From Bacteroidota bacterium (GTDB taxonomy: Bacteria > Bacteroidota > Bacteroidia > Bacteroidales > WCHB1-69): a stretch of DNA of 64,000 bases. Positions 45,700 to 53,958 of the stretch are shown here, piece after piece. A program made the position numbers and the translations under genes. Under the pieces are notes generated by a model that ran no database searches, was not told the origin of the DNA, and saw only the letters and a list, made by a program, of their open reading frames with translations. The stretch lies in NCBI GenBank assembly GCA_029570835.1, contig JAKPTX010000146.1, positions 1 through 64,000 of the forward strand, written 5' to 3'. Within the stretch, counting starts at the first letter, position 1, and each line of letters starts with the position of its first letter.

Positions 45700-46617
45700 T
45701 CAATATCTTGGGTGATATAGTGCAATCGTTGATTGAATATATTCACTATCCAAATGGGTATAAATTTCTGTAGTGGTGATACTTTCATGTCCTAACATGA
45801 TTTGTACCGCGCGAAGATCTGCACCTCCTTCGATGAGATGTGTTGCAAAAGAGTGTCGCAATGTATGTGGGCTTATTTTCTTATCTATTTGAGCAGCTTT
45901 GGCACAATCTTTAACAATCAGGTAGATCATTTCTCTGGTCAAATGGGTCCCCCTGCGATTGAGAAAGAGATAATCCTCCATCCCTCTTTTCGGTTTTTGC
46001 TGTTGTCTGTACCCTTCAATATAGTGTAGTATCGCACTTTTTGCTTTGTCTCCAATGGGGACCAATCGTTCTTTGTTTCCTTTACCTATCACACGAATGT
46101 AGTGATCCTTTAAATAGAGTTGCGATAATTGCAAAAATACCACTTCTGAAACTCTCAAACCACAACCATACATAACCTCAATAATCGCTTTATTTCTATG
46201 TCCCTCCGGAAGTGACAGATCTATGCTATTAATCATTGCATCAATCTCTTGCAGATTCAAAACATCAGGTAATTTTCTGCCTATCTTAGGAAGTTCAACC
46301 AATGCAACCGGATTTTGATCCAGATTTTTTTCAAGAAGCAAAAACTGATAAAAAGCATTAATCCCCGATAAAAATCGAGCTTGTGATACGGGTTGGATTC
46401 CCTCATTGTATAGCGTCTCAATATAACCACGAACATCGTTCAATTCTACATCCAAGAGCAGTTGATCTACTGAACTATCATTCTCATCATCAACTTGTTT
46501 TGCACTTTTGAGATACTCTAAAAAACGTGAAACATCATGGATGTACGCTTCTACCGATTTAACCGATAGATTTTTTTCAAGTCTGATATATTGGCTGAAA
46601 CGTTGGATTAGATTCAT
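45700..46617 (-). CDS. xerD: Tyrosine recombinase XerD
   Basis: 305 residues. The N-terminal SAM-like DNA-binding domain spans 1-100. The catalytic set is complete: Arg155 (GLRVSEV), Lys179 (IGKGNKER), His251 and Arg254 ([12 protein letters not shown]), His277 (LGHESI) and nucleophile Tyr286 (TEIYTH). With XerC it resolves chromosome dimers at dif. A partner-type gene is at 53053-53946. Assignment to XerD rather than XerC follows the [22 protein letters not shown] block. It stands alone between metK and a divergent bactofilin gene. Confidence 0.93.
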   Translation of the reverse strand: MNLIQRFSQYIRLEKNLSVKSVEAYIHDVSRFLEYLKSAKQVDDENDSSVDQLLLDVELNDVRGYIETLYNEGIQPVSQARFLSGINAFYQFLLLEKNLDQNPVALVELPKIGRKLPDVLNLQEIDAMINSIDLSLPEGHRNKAIIEVMYGCGLRVSEVVFLQLSQLYLKDHYIRVIGKGNKERLVPIGDKAKSAILHYIEGYRQQQKPKRGMEDYLFLNRRGTHLTREMIYLIVKDCAKAAQIDKKISPHTLRHSFATHLIEGGADLRAVQIMLGHESITTTEIYTHLDSEYIQSTIALYHPRY

Positions 46618-46628
46618 TATTTTTTTTG

Positions 46629-46636
46629 CAAAGTTA
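46629..46636 (-). promoter_or_regulatory. -7 element for xerD
   Basis: TAACTTTG on the minus strand, only 11 bp upstream of the xerD start, so the leader would be very short. Confidence 0.5.
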
Positions 46637-46709
46637 GTAATTTTTTCACAAAATTACAATCTTTTTACCATTCTCTAAAATTGTGGTAACAAAATTAAAA
46701 TTAATTTAT

Positions 46710-46717
46710 TATTTTTG
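46710..46717 (+). promoter_or_regulatory. -7 element for the bactofilin-atpZ unit
   Basis: TATTTTTG, 42 bp upstream of the bactofilin ATG. It contains the TTG at 46715 that would otherwise look like an upstream start. Confidence 0.55.
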
Positions 46718-46759
46718 CATGTTAAACCTTTTAATTATAAATCAATAGATCTTAAAATA

Positions 46760-47116
46760 ATGGCTAAAATTATTGAACAGGAAGAACAAGGTGGTATCAA
46801 CATGATCGCATCCGGAACAACATTGAATGGTGACATTGTAACATCCGGAGATTGTCGCATTGATGGGACACTCAAGGGTACTATGACCTCCAATTCTAAA
46901 GTTGTTGTTGGAATTAATGGTTCGATTGAAGGTAAAATTAAATGTCGATCAATCGAAATTGAAGGATTTGTTAAAGCAGATATTGAGACATCTGAGTTAC
47001 TTTGTCTCAAAGCAAGTGCCAACTTAGTTGGAAACATTAATGTTGGAAAAATCTCTATTGAGGCCGGTGCTTCCTTTGTTGGAAATTGTACAATGAATAA
47101 CTCGCGACCTGAATAA
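46760..47116 (+). CDS. Bactofilin (polymer-forming cytoskeletal protein)
   Basis: 118 residues from MAKIIEQEEQGG. The body is the bactofilin right-handed beta-helix: repeated TLNGDIVTSGDCRIDGTLKG, SIEGKIKC, VKADIE and VGNINVGKISIEAGASFVG. It polymerises at the membrane and can place cell-wall or envelope proteins. In many Bacteroidota it precedes the ATP synthase genes, and here too atpZ follows after 7 bp. Confidence 0.93.
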   Translation: MAKIIEQEEQGGINMIASGTTLNGDIVTSGDCRIDGTLKGTMTSNSKVVVGINGSIEGKIKCRSIEIEGFVKADIETSELLCLKASANLVGNINVGKISIEAGASFVGNCTMNNSRPE

Positions 47117-47123
47117 GAGTCTT

Positions 47124-47339
47124 GTGAATAAAAAAGAGAAAAAACCATTTTTCGCCGGCTATGCACGCTATTCAAGTGCCGCTATCCAAATGGGATTGAT
47201 TATTTTTATAGGTGTATGGGGGGGAATCAAACTGGACAAAATGTGGAATACCTCTCCCCTGTTTACCGTCATTGGTTCTCTGCTTTTTATCGCATTGGCC
47301 ACATACGTAGCAATCAAAGATGTTCTTCCAAAAAAATAG
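47124..47339 (+). CDS. atpZ: AtpZ/AtpI-type ATP synthase accessory protein
   Basis: 71 residues with a GTG start at 47124. Two membrane helices (about 16-34 and 44-62) separated by GGIKLDKMW, the pattern of AtpZ proteins (FIGVWGGIKLDKMWNTSP), which are linked to Mg/Ca transport or assembly of F-type ATP synthase. Contains a G7 run (47218-47224) at Trp-Gly-Gly. The ATP synthase structural genes are not nearby. Confidence 0.85.
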   Translation: MNKKEKKPFFAGYARYSSAAIQMGLIIFIGVWGGIKLDKMWNTSPLFTVIGSLLFIALATYVAIKDVLPKK

Positions 47340-47345
47340 AGTATT

Positions 47346-47741
47346 ATGTCAACTATTCCAATGAGCAAATATGCTTACCGAACCATCATTTTTTCAGTTA
47401 TTATAGCCGGAATCGGACTCCTGTTCCAATATCTTTTCCCAAAATATGCATCACCCGCTATTCCATATATCGTTCTGTTTTTTTTCTTCTTGTCACTCTT
47501 GACAATGTACATTATTCTAAGAAAAGGAAAAATTAAAGAGGGTAAAACAGCTGATAGTAACATGATATCCAGATACATGTTATCCAGAATGATTAAATTT
47601 ATATCCTGTTTGGTATTTATTGCTATATACATTATTCTTAATAAGGAGGATGGATGGAGATTTGGGATCGCCTTTGTTATCCTTTATTTTACTTTTTCAA
47701 TATTTGAGGTAATCTTAATGAAAAAGGAACAAAAAAAATAA
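47346..47741 (+). CDS. Small four-helix membrane protein (ATP synthase operon type)
   Basis: 131 residues with four hydrophobic segments (about 12-30, 36-58, 81-102 and 108-125) and a basic C-terminus (KKEQKK). It occupies the position of the AtpI/UncI-like protein that precedes atpB in Bacteroidota operons, but I cannot identify the family from motifs. It ends 14 bp from the convergent T9SS type B gene, so no atpB follows. Confidence 0.7.
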   Translation: MSTIPMSKYAYRTIIFSVIIAGIGLLFQYLFPKYASPAIPYIVLFFFFLSLLTMYIILRKGKIKEGKTADSNMISRYMLSRMIKFISCLVFIAIYIILNKEDGWRFGIAFVILYFTFSIFEVILMKKEQKK

Positions 47742-47755
47742 CCCTTTCAAAGCTA

Positions 47756-50344
47756 TTAGCCTCGTATCAAGGTTACTGTCCCATGCAGTTTTTTCTCCTT
47801 TATTCCATATAAAGTCTGCACGTAAACAGTGCAGGAATAGTAGTAAACCCCATTTGATACCGGTTCCCCGGAAAGATAATCTCTACCATCCCAGTTGATA
47901 TCGGGATCATTGGTATGAAAGACTTTTCTTCCCCATCTGTTGTAGATATAGAGATCTATTTCTTCAACATTAGAGTATGGAAAAGGTATCCATAAATCGT
48001 TTATTCCATCATTATTGGGAGTAAACACATTGGGCAATTCATAAAACATACAATCTTCTATATCAAAACATGTTTCCTCACTAAAAGGGGTCATATTCCC
48101 GACAGTATCCACCAAAGCTAAACGATAACATCCTGTAATATGAGGAGGATCCTCGATTTCGTATATGCATGGTGCCGGATAACAGGGTGATCCATCAGAT
48201 ACAACAGAATCAAGAAGGTAGTACTCCGATAAATAGTCCAAACGATAATAAATGTAATATTTAAACACATCCTGATAAGCAGAATCATGCTCAAATTTCC
48301 ATTCGATCGTTACATCTATACAATCCGTTGTAATGCTGATGAGAGGCATTTCAGGTGGCTGATCATCAATTGGTTTTTCAAAAACAATTTGAGACCGATT
48401 CAATAAAGGGTATAGTGTATCCGGTACAAAATAAGCCCCGGTAGCCCGAACGAGATAGCCATATTCCACTTCATTGGATAAATTTTGATCCAGGTACTCT
48501 CTCTTTTCCGTTGTTGCGATGGAATCCATTTGGTCTGTTACAGGATTATAGCGATAAATCGTATAGGCAATATCTTGCCAAGGTACTTGGGCTGTCCAAT
48601 GAAGTTTAATTGCCCTATCTGTAGGCAGAGCAGAAAGGTAGTGCGATGATGCCGGATCTGAGGTTTCAATGAGCCGGGAGTCCACCGTTTCCTCCCCCCA
48701 AAATTCTATTTTATAAAAATACCTAAAATCAATAGTATTCAAGCCCACATCCACATATTCATGATCTCCAAAAAAAGGAACTGCCGTTATCAATTGATAA
48801 CTACCTGAACCTGAAGTAGATCGATACAGTTTGTAACTACAAAGAGATAGAATAATAGTACTATCGATCTCAGGAGGATCGATCCAGCGAATCATGATCT
48901 CCCCGTCAGCCCGATCTGTTTTCTCCACATCTACATGTGTAATCATCGGTGCATCATTAACAATATAAGTACAAGCCTCATCAGAAACATAACTTTCTGC
49001 ACCATCCGGATAGAAAGCCACAATGCGGTAACAATACTCATTCCCATGATGTATCGGGAACTGAGTTCCATCATCTAAAAAAGTAGTATCATTGATGTTG
49101 TTTGTAGCTCCAATCAACGTATATCCCGCTTCCGGAGGAAGACCGGTTTGACAGTTATCCGGTTCAAAAGGCGAACTGTTTATTCTTTTATATATCTGAT
49201 AACCGGATGTATTGGGACATACCGACGGACTCCATTGCAATTGAATCTGATTTCCTATAGGAGTTGCGGTTAAGTTTTCCGGTTTAGGTGCAACAACCGT
49301 AATGTAAATCGTTTTAAAAGAAGCCAATGGAATGATGGGACCATTATCAATCGCTTTCAGCAAGACCGTTTGTTTATCTTTCTTGATATGGGAACAGTTT
49401 GTTTGCCATTTTAAAAAAGAAAATAAGGGGGGGGGACCGCTCCCACTTTCGACTATGGCCGGCGATGAAGGATAGAGCAAAGGTGCCCCGGTAGCCGTTA
49501 GTGACACTTGCGATGAATTAGCGTCGGTAACCATAATTTCCAGCTCGAGCAAATCTCCGGCAGTAACACAGGTATCAATGATAGTTACAATTTCCGGAGG
49601 CTCATTATTGCATGCAGCAATGGTTACCTGCATATCCCGAACCATAGATCCGATCCAGGTGCCATTTCTATACTCATCAATCTGTATTGCAATATTGTAT
49701 TCCCCCACTAATATCGGAGAGTCCCAGGTCAATTCGCCAGTAATAGAATCTATGGAGAAATAATTGGATGCTGCGGGAACGGTATAACCCGGTATAACTT
49801 GTCCGTGAAATCCACGACAGGCTACAATTTTATAGGACAAACTATCTCCATCCACATCATAGGCTCCCGGATTATGATAAAAAGGAACATGAATACAACC
49901 GTTATCAATGGGTGGATTAAGTAGAACCGGTGAGTTATTTGAACCTAAAAAGGGATTAATTACGAGCCAGGTATCAACAAAAAAGGGAACATAAACAGAA
50001 TTTGGAATATTGATTACCCCTGCATTACGATTTGGATCTTCAAAAGTAATCCGGTAATTTCCCATCGATGAGTAGGTATGATTGATGATATAAGTATTTC
50101 TGCTGATATCATTTCCTAAGTTTTCTTTGGATGTTCTATTTACAATAGAACTTGAACCGTCACCCCATAAAATTTCAATTTGAGGCCTATCTGCCGGACT
50201 TGGAGTATAAGTATAAGTTATAATAGTAAACTCGTAGGTCAACCCATACAAATGTCTGTAGGATATTTCACCTGCTCGATTATGAGTTGCCCATGAATAC
50301 AAAGAACTCATCAGCAATAATAAAAGAAATATCCTATTTTTCAT
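47756..50344 (-). CDS. T9SS type B (gliding-motility-associated C-terminal domain) surface protein
   Basis: 862 residues: a signal peptide (cut after SWA, mature start THNRAGEISYRH, a recurring family start), a beta-rich N-terminal region, several fibronectin-III-like modules (about 355-770) and a C-terminal type B sorting domain (about 775-862) with PNVFTPNNDGINDLWIPF, IYNRWGRKVF and WDGRD. Such domains need T9SS and often a PorP/SprF-like partner, not present here. Codons about 304-306 are three CCC prolines forming a C9 run (49427-49435) in an otherwise intact frame, a possible slippage site. Confidence 0.9.
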   Translation of the reverse strand: MKNRIFLLLLLMSSLYSWATHNRAGEISYRHLYGLTYEFTIITYTYTPSPADRPQIEILWGDGSSSIVNRTSKENLGNDISRNTYIINHTYSSMGNYRITFEDPNRNAGVINIPNSVYVPFFVDTWLVINPFLGSNNSPVLLNPPIDNGCIHVPFYHNPGAYDVDGDSLSYKIVACRGFHGQVIPGYTVPAASNYFSIDSITGELTWDSPILVGEYNIAIQIDEYRNGTWIGSMVRDMQVTIAACNNEPPEIVTIIDTCVTAGDLLELEIMVTDANSSQVSLTATGAPLLYPSSPAIVESGSGPPPLFSFLKWQTNCSHIKKDKQTVLLKAIDNGPIIPLASFKTIYITVVAPKPENLTATPIGNQIQLQWSPSVCPNTSGYQIYKRINSSPFEPDNCQTGLPPEAGYTLIGATNNINDTTFLDDGTQFPIHHGNEYCYRIVAFYPDGAESYVSDEACTYIVNDAPMITHVDVEKTDRADGEIMIRWIDPPEIDSTIILSLCSYKLYRSTSGSGSYQLITAVPFFGDHEYVDVGLNTIDFRYFYKIEFWGEETVDSRLIETSDPASSHYLSALPTDRAIKLHWTAQVPWQDIAYTIYRYNPVTDQMDSIATTEKREYLDQNLSNEVEYGYLVRATGAYFVPDTLYPLLNRSQIVFEKPIDDQPPEMPLISITTDCIDVTIEWKFEHDSAYQDVFKYYIYYRLDYLSEYYLLDSVVSDGSPCYPAPCIYEIEDPPHITGCYRLALVDTVGNMTPFSEETCFDIEDCMFYELPNVFTPNNDGINDLWIPFPYSNVEEIDLYIYNRWGRKVFHTNDPDINWDGRDYLSGEPVSNGVYYYSCTVYVQTLYGIKEKKLHGTVTLIRG
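49427..49435. repeat. Nine-base G/C homopolymer within a T9SS surface gene
   Basis: G9 on the plus strand (C9 in the gene), the longest G/C homopolymer I saw in the window. In frame it encodes Pro-Pro-Pro; a one-base change would truncate the protein before its sorting domain. Confidence 0.9.
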
Positions 50345-50368
50345 TTGTTCGCTATTCTAACAGAAACG

Positions 50369-50376
50369 CAAAAATA
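50369..50376 (-). promoter_or_regulatory. -7 element for the type B T9SS gene
   Basis: TATTTTTG on the minus strand, 25 bp upstream of the gene start, back-to-back with the pta element. Confidence 0.5.
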
Positions 50377-50389
50377 TAAAAATTTGATG

Positions 50390-50397
50390 TACTTTTG
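50390..50397 (+). promoter_or_regulatory. -7 element for pta
   Basis: TACTTTTG, 38 bp upstream of the pta ATG. Confidence 0.55.
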
Positions 50398-50435
50398 CAC
50401 CTACAAACAATTCGATTAACTTATTATCCATATTT

Positions 50436-51434
50436 ATGAACTTAATAGATCAAATTAAAGAGAGTGCCAAAAAGGCAAACAAAACGATTGTTCTACCTGA
50501 AGCTGAAGAGGAAAGAACACTAAAAGCGGCTAATATTATTCTTCAAAAAGGATATGCTCAGTTGGTTCTTCTAGGAAACCAATCCAAAATTGAGAAACAG
50601 GCTGCTGAATGGGGATTACATGAAATTCACAAAGCAAAAATTATTGATCCCATCAATAATCCTAAAAAAGAGTTTTATGCTGAAATGTTGTGTGAAATCC
50701 GCAAAAGCAAAGGAATGCAGATGGAGGAAGCGATGCGCTTGGTTGAAGATCCCCTCTACTTAGCTACATTGTTGATTAAAAATAAAGAGGTTGACGGAGA
50801 GGTTGCAGGAGCTCAAAATGCCACCGGTGATGTGTTACGTCCAGCTTTCCAAATTGTAAAAACGCTTCCCGGAGTATCTGTAGTTTCCGGTGCCTTTATC
50901 ATGGTTTTCCCTGATAAAAAATGGGGAGATAATGGAGTGATGGTTTTTGCTGATTGCGCTGCTACTCCCAATCCTAATGAAAAAGAGTTAGCTGAGATTG
51001 CTGTTGTTTCGGCTCAAACTGCCAGATCGATTGCTAAATTGGATCCTCGCGTTGCCATGCTTAGTTTTTCAACTAAAGGTTCAGCAAAACACGAGATGGT
51101 TGATAAAGTAGTGAATGCAACACGCATCGCCAAAGAAATAGCTCCTGAATTAAAAATTGACGGAGAACTTCAGGCTGATGCTGCCATTGTTCCCAGTGTT
51201 GGAGCATCTAAAGCTCCGGGCAGTGAGATTGCAGGAAAAGCCAACGTATTGGTATTCCCTACATTAGAAGTTGGAAATATCGCTTATAAATTAGTACAAC
51301 GTATGGCTAATGCGGAAGCTGTAGGTCCAATTATGCAAGGAATGGCTGCTCCTATCAACGACTTATCCAGAGGATGTTCTATTGATGATATTGTTAGCTT
51401 AGTGGCGATTACTGCTTGTCAGGCTACAATTTAA
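50436..51434 (+). CDS. pta: Phosphate acetyltransferase
   Basis: Interconverts acetyl-CoA and acetyl phosphate. 332 residues, the short EutD-like form without the N-terminal regulatory DRTGG part. Seen: [17 protein letters not shown] at the start, [32 protein letters not shown] and [12 protein letters not shown], all in the catalytic domain. The acetate kinase gene usually beside it is absent: the next gene is on the opposite strand, overlapping by 11 bp. It has its own promoter. Confidence 0.96.
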   Translation: MNLIDQIKESAKKANKTIVLPEAEEERTLKAANIILQKGYAQLVLLGNQSKIEKQAAEWGLHEIHKAKIIDPINNPKKEFYAEMLCEIRKSKGMQMEEAMRLVEDPLYLATLLIKNKEVDGEVAGAQNATGDVLRPAFQIVKTLPGVSVVSGAFIMVFPDKKWGDNGVMVFADCAATPNPNEKELAEIAVVSAQTARSIAKLDPRVAMLSFSTKGSAKHEMVDKVVNATRIAKEIAPELKIDGELQADAAIVPSVGASKAPGSEIAGKANVLVFPTLEVGNIAYKLVQRMANAEAVGPIMQGMAAPINDLSRGCSIDDIVSLVAITACQATI

Positions 51435-51993
51435 TAACTCCTTCTTGTGTCAATCGATATTGTTCTCCACTTTCACTACAGGTTGCCAGATTTTTTTCGT
51501 CAAACTGCAGAGGAATACCGCGTTCACTTACCCAGCCTTTTTGTCTGGCCGGATTTCCTACCATCAAAGCATAATCCGGTACATCTTTTGTTACTACACT
51601 TCCGGCTCCAATCATTGCATATTTCCCGATAGTATGCCCGCAAATTACGGTTGCATTGGCTCCAATGGTTGCTCCTTTGCACACTTTAGTCGTTTCATAT
51701 TGATCTTTCCGAACAACAGCACTCCTAGGATAATTGATGTTGGTAAAAACCGTAGAGGGACCTAAAAATACGTCATCTTCACAAACAACTCCGGAAAAAA
51801 CAGAAACATTATTCTGGATCTTCACATTATTTCCTATGATAACATGGGGGGCTACAAGTACGTTTTGACCAATATTGCACTGTTCCCCTATCACGGAACC
51901 ACTCATAATATGGCAAAAATGCCATATTTTGGTTCCCTTTCCAATTTGAGACCCTTCATCTACGTATGAAGATTCATGAACAAAGTAATCCAT
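51424..51993 (-). CDS. wbpD: UDP-sugar N-acetyltransferase, WbpD/WlbB-like (left-handed beta helix)
   Basis: 189 residues from [14 protein letters not shown]. Hexapeptide-repeat protein with [54 protein letters not shown] and [22 protein letters not shown]. The order and spacing match WbpD/WlbB enzymes that acetylate UDP-3-amino-GlcNAcA-type sugars for O-antigen or A-LPS. The frame extends seven codons further to 52014, but the -7 element at 52012-52019 overlaps that region. No wbpA, wbpB or wbpE neighbours are seen; the PorR-like aminotransferase at 8-9 kb may be a pathway partner (inference). Confidence 0.85.
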   Translation of the reverse strand: MDYFVHESSYVDEGSQIGKGTKIWHFCHIMSGSVIGEQCNIGQNVLVAPHVIIGNNVKIQNNVSVFSGVVCEDDVFLGPSTVFTNINYPRSAVVRKDQYETTKVCKGATIGANATVICGHTIGKYAMIGAGSVVTKDVPDYALMVGNPARQKGWVSERGIPLQFDEKNLATCSESGEQYRLTQEGVIKL

Positions 51994-52011
51994 AACTCTA
52001 AATATTTGGAG

Positions 52012-52019
52012 CAAAATTA
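52012..52019 (-). promoter_or_regulatory. -7 element for the WbpD-like gene
   Basis: TAATTTTG on the minus strand, 19 bp upstream of the preferred start. Divergent from the thioesterase promoter. Confidence 0.45.
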
Positions 52020-52046
52020 ATAAAAAAAGATATCAAAAATTATCGC

Positions 52047-52054
52047 TATCTTTG
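52047..52054 (+). promoter_or_regulatory. -7 element for the thioesterase gene
   Basis: TATCTTTG, 44 bp upstream of the ATG at 52099. Confidence 0.6.
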
Positions 52055-52098
52055 TAAAGTTCTTTTCTAAACTATAACAGATTAATACTCAATAAAAT

Positions 52099-52539
52099 AT
52101 GGAAAAAAGAATTGTACGACCATCCTGGATGGACACCATGAGACTCGTTAAAAGTGAGGACTTAAATCACCATGGAACTCTTTTTGCGGGGAGATCAGCT
52201 GAATGGTTTGTTGAATCCGGTTTTGTTTCAGCTGCTGCACTGTTAGATCCCAGAAGAATAGTATGTTTAAAAATTCATGGTATGAACTTTTTGAAACCGG
52301 TTAAACCGGGTCAAATTGTCAAATTTTCTTCAAAAATAGTTCATGCCGGAAGAACCAGTTTAGTTGCTTATATCAAAGTTACAACCGGTATTGAGAATAT
52401 TCCTGTTGTAAATGGGTTTATCACCTTTATCCATGTTGATGAAGAGACCGAATCTGTTCCTCACGGTATCGTTATTGAACCTGTAACAGAAGAGGATCAT
52501 GTACTCAATGAAGAAGCGGCTATTTTAAAAAGAAAATAG
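52099..52539 (+). CDS. Acyl-CoA thioesterase, hotdog fold
   Basis: 146 residues of the YciA/BACH-like type: MDTMRLVKSEDLNHHGTLFAG carries the catalytic-region asparagine and the tandem His before GTLFAG, and KPGQIVKFSSKIVHAGRTSL is the second family strand pair. It probably hydrolyses acyl-CoAs; chain length cannot be predicted. Monocistronic, in front of the rpsU unit. Confidence 0.88.
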   Translation: MEKRIVRPSWMDTMRLVKSEDLNHHGTLFAGRSAEWFVESGFVSAAALLDPRRIVCLKIHGMNFLKPVKPGQIVKFSSKIVHAGRTSLVAYIKVTTGIENIPVVNGFITFIHVDEETESVPHGIVIEPVTEEDHVLNEEAAILKRK

Positions 52540-52723
52540 TGTTTAAAAACAAATGAACCATAATGTTTATCAATAATACCCATTGAAAATAATTGGTTTC
52601 TCAAGAATTGTAACTTACACTGAATTGGTTGATTAAATCACTACAGAACCTGATTATAGCGTGTCTTTTTAATTGATTTTCAACTTTATAACAAATAAAT
52701 TCTGTTTGTATTGATTTTTTTTG

Positions 52724-52731
52724 TATTTTTG
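52724..52731 (+). promoter_or_regulatory. -7 element for rpsU
   Basis: TATTTTTG, 49 bp upstream of the rpsU ATG, giving a leader of about 44 nt that contains a Shine-Dalgarno-like stretch. Confidence 0.6.
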
Positions 52732-52763
52732 CACCCGCAAAAAAATAAATTATTAATTTAACA

Positions 52764-52773
52764 AGAAAGAGGT
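52764..52773 (+). promoter_or_regulatory. Shine-Dalgarno-like site of rpsU
   Basis: AGAAAGAGGT ends 7 nt before the rpsU ATG. It matches the extended complement of the 16S 3' end (AGAAAGGAGGT) with one G missing. Most other genes here lack such a site. Confidence 0.6.
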
Positions 52774-52780
52774 ATTTTTT

Positions 52781-52978
52781 ATGATTGTTGTTCCCGTAAA
52801 AGAAGGCGAATCTATCGACAGAGCGCTTAAAAGATTAAAAAGAAAATTTGAAAAGACCGGTGTTGTGAGAGAATTGCGTGCAAGACAAAAATTCTCTAAA
52901 CCTAGTGTTATCAAAAGGGAGCAAAAACTTAAAGCTATCTATGTTCAGCGCATGTTGTCAGAACAAGCTGATCAATAG
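52781..52978 (+). CDS. rpsU: 30S ribosomal protein bS21
   Basis: 65 residues, basic, with the S21 pattern VKEGESIDRALKRLKRKFEK and VVRELRARQKFSKPS. It is a late-binding small-subunit protein near the anti-Shine-Dalgarno end of 16S rRNA. In Flavobacteriia it helps hide that end and its own gene keeps a strong Shine-Dalgarno for autoregulation (established for that class). The leader here shows a similar site. Followed by a strong terminator that separates it from xerC. Confidence 0.97.
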   Translation: MIVVPVKEGESIDRALKRLKRKFEKTGVVRELRARQKFSKPSVIKREQKLKAIYVQRMLSEQADQ

Positions 52979-52994
52979 TATAACCTAATCTACG

Positions 52995-53026
52995 AAAACG
53001 GGCACTACTATTGCCCGTTTTTTTTT
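52995..53026 (+). terminator. Intrinsic terminator after rpsU
   Basis: Perfect ten-base-pair stem AAAACGGGCA/TGCCCGTTTT with a seven-base loop (53005-53011), running into a T tract to 53026. It sits 17 bp after the rpsU stop and 27 bp before the xerC ATG. Confidence 0.92.
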
Positions 53027-53052
53027 ATCCTTACAGATTAACCATTACTACT

Positions 53053-53946
53053 ATGAATCCCATAGATCCTTTTTTGAAATACTTACAATTTGAGAAAAGA
53101 GCTTCCAAACATACCCTGATCTCATATCGAACCGATTTAATACAGTTTTTTGAATTTTTAAAAGAGCATTTTGAATTAACTGAGATTAAAGAGATTGAGT
53201 TGGATCATATCCGCAATTGGATCTTTTTCCTTATTGAAGTAGAGAAATTAAGTATCAAAACAATTCATCGAAAGATTAGTTCTTTAAAGGCTTTTTTTAA
53301 ATTTAATATAAAAGAGGGGGTGCTGACCCACAATCCCGCCCTGCAAATTGCTTCTCCGCAAATTCCAAAACGTGTCCCCTACTATTTAGAAGAGGATGAA
53401 ATGGAGAAATTATTCACGGAAATTGAGTTTGAGGATAGTTATGATGGGTCTCGGGACCGAGCTGTTTTAGAACTTTTTTATGCGACCGGAATGCGGGTTT
53501 CCGAGTTGATATCGATTCAATTTGAAGATATAGACTTCTATCAAGATAGAATTAAAATATTGGGTAAAAGAAATAAGGAAAGGTGGGTTCCCTTCGGAAA
53601 ACAAGCTCGTGAAGCATTAACAAATTATTTTTCATATTTTGATATAAAATGGGCTGAAAAGTCAAAAAAAAGTTATATATTTGTTTCGTCAAACTACAAT
53701 AAATTGAGTCAGAAATCAGTTTACAATATAGTAAGGAAATATCTTAACATGGTTACTACTATAGACAAAAGAAGTCCTCATATTATTCGACATACATTTG
53801 CAACCCATTTATTAAACAGAGGCGCCGATATCAATGCTATTAAAGAGATATTAGGTCATTCCAGTTTGGCTGCAACCCAAATTTACACCCACACATCTAT
53901 CGAAAAACTTAAATCTATTTATAAACAAGCTCATCCAAGAGCATAA
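53053..53946 (+). CDS. xerC: Tyrosine recombinase XerC
   Basis: 297 residues from MNPIDPFLKYLQF; the frame opens earlier (TTG 53011) but that lies in the terminator stem. All catalytic residues are present: Arg148 (GMRVSEL), Lys172 (LGKRNKER), His243 and Arg246 (SPHIIRHTFATH), His269 (LGHSSL) and Tyr278 (TQIYTH). The rpsU-xerC-hpf order is the conserved Bacteroidota arrangement and supports the XerC call. No separate promoter was found between the terminator and the ATG, so expression may depend on readthrough. Confidence 0.93.
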   Translation: MNPIDPFLKYLQFEKRASKHTLISYRTDLIQFFEFLKEHFELTEIKEIELDHIRNWIFFLIEVEKLSIKTIHRKISSLKAFFKFNIKEGVLTHNPALQIASPQIPKRVPYYLEEDEMEKLFTEIEFEDSYDGSRDRAVLELFYATGMRVSELISIQFEDIDFYQDRIKILGKRNKERWVPFGKQAREALTNYFSYFDIKWAEKSKKSYIFVSSNYNKLSQKSVYNIVRKYLNMVTTIDKRSPHIIRHTFATHLLNRGADINAIKEILGHSSLAATQIYTHTSIEKLKSIYKQAHPRA

Positions 53947-53955
53947 AAAGGAGGT
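53945..53955 (+). promoter_or_regulatory. Strong Shine-Dalgarno of hpf
   Basis: AAAAAGGAGGT directly after the xerC stop codon region, with four bases between AGGAGG and the hpf ATG. It is a near-perfect complement to the 16S 3' end, and is the strongest such site seen at a start in the window. Confidence 0.7.
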
Positions 53956-53958
53956 TTT

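Noticed and set aside
44223-45788. metK with a 93-codon N-terminal extension
   Set aside because: The extension overlaps the xerD 3' end, the -7 element and the SAM-II-like leader, and lacks family similarity; the start was placed at 45509.
52540-52780. Small gene or tRNA between the thioesterase gene and rpsU
   Set aside because: No tRNA-like TTCRA loop or acceptor stem and no ORF with support; only the rpsU promoter and leader are visible.
45700-53946. Two tyrosine recombinases as marks of an integrated element
   Set aside because: Both carry XerC/XerD patterns and housekeeping contexts; no attachment-site repeats or phage genes are near either.
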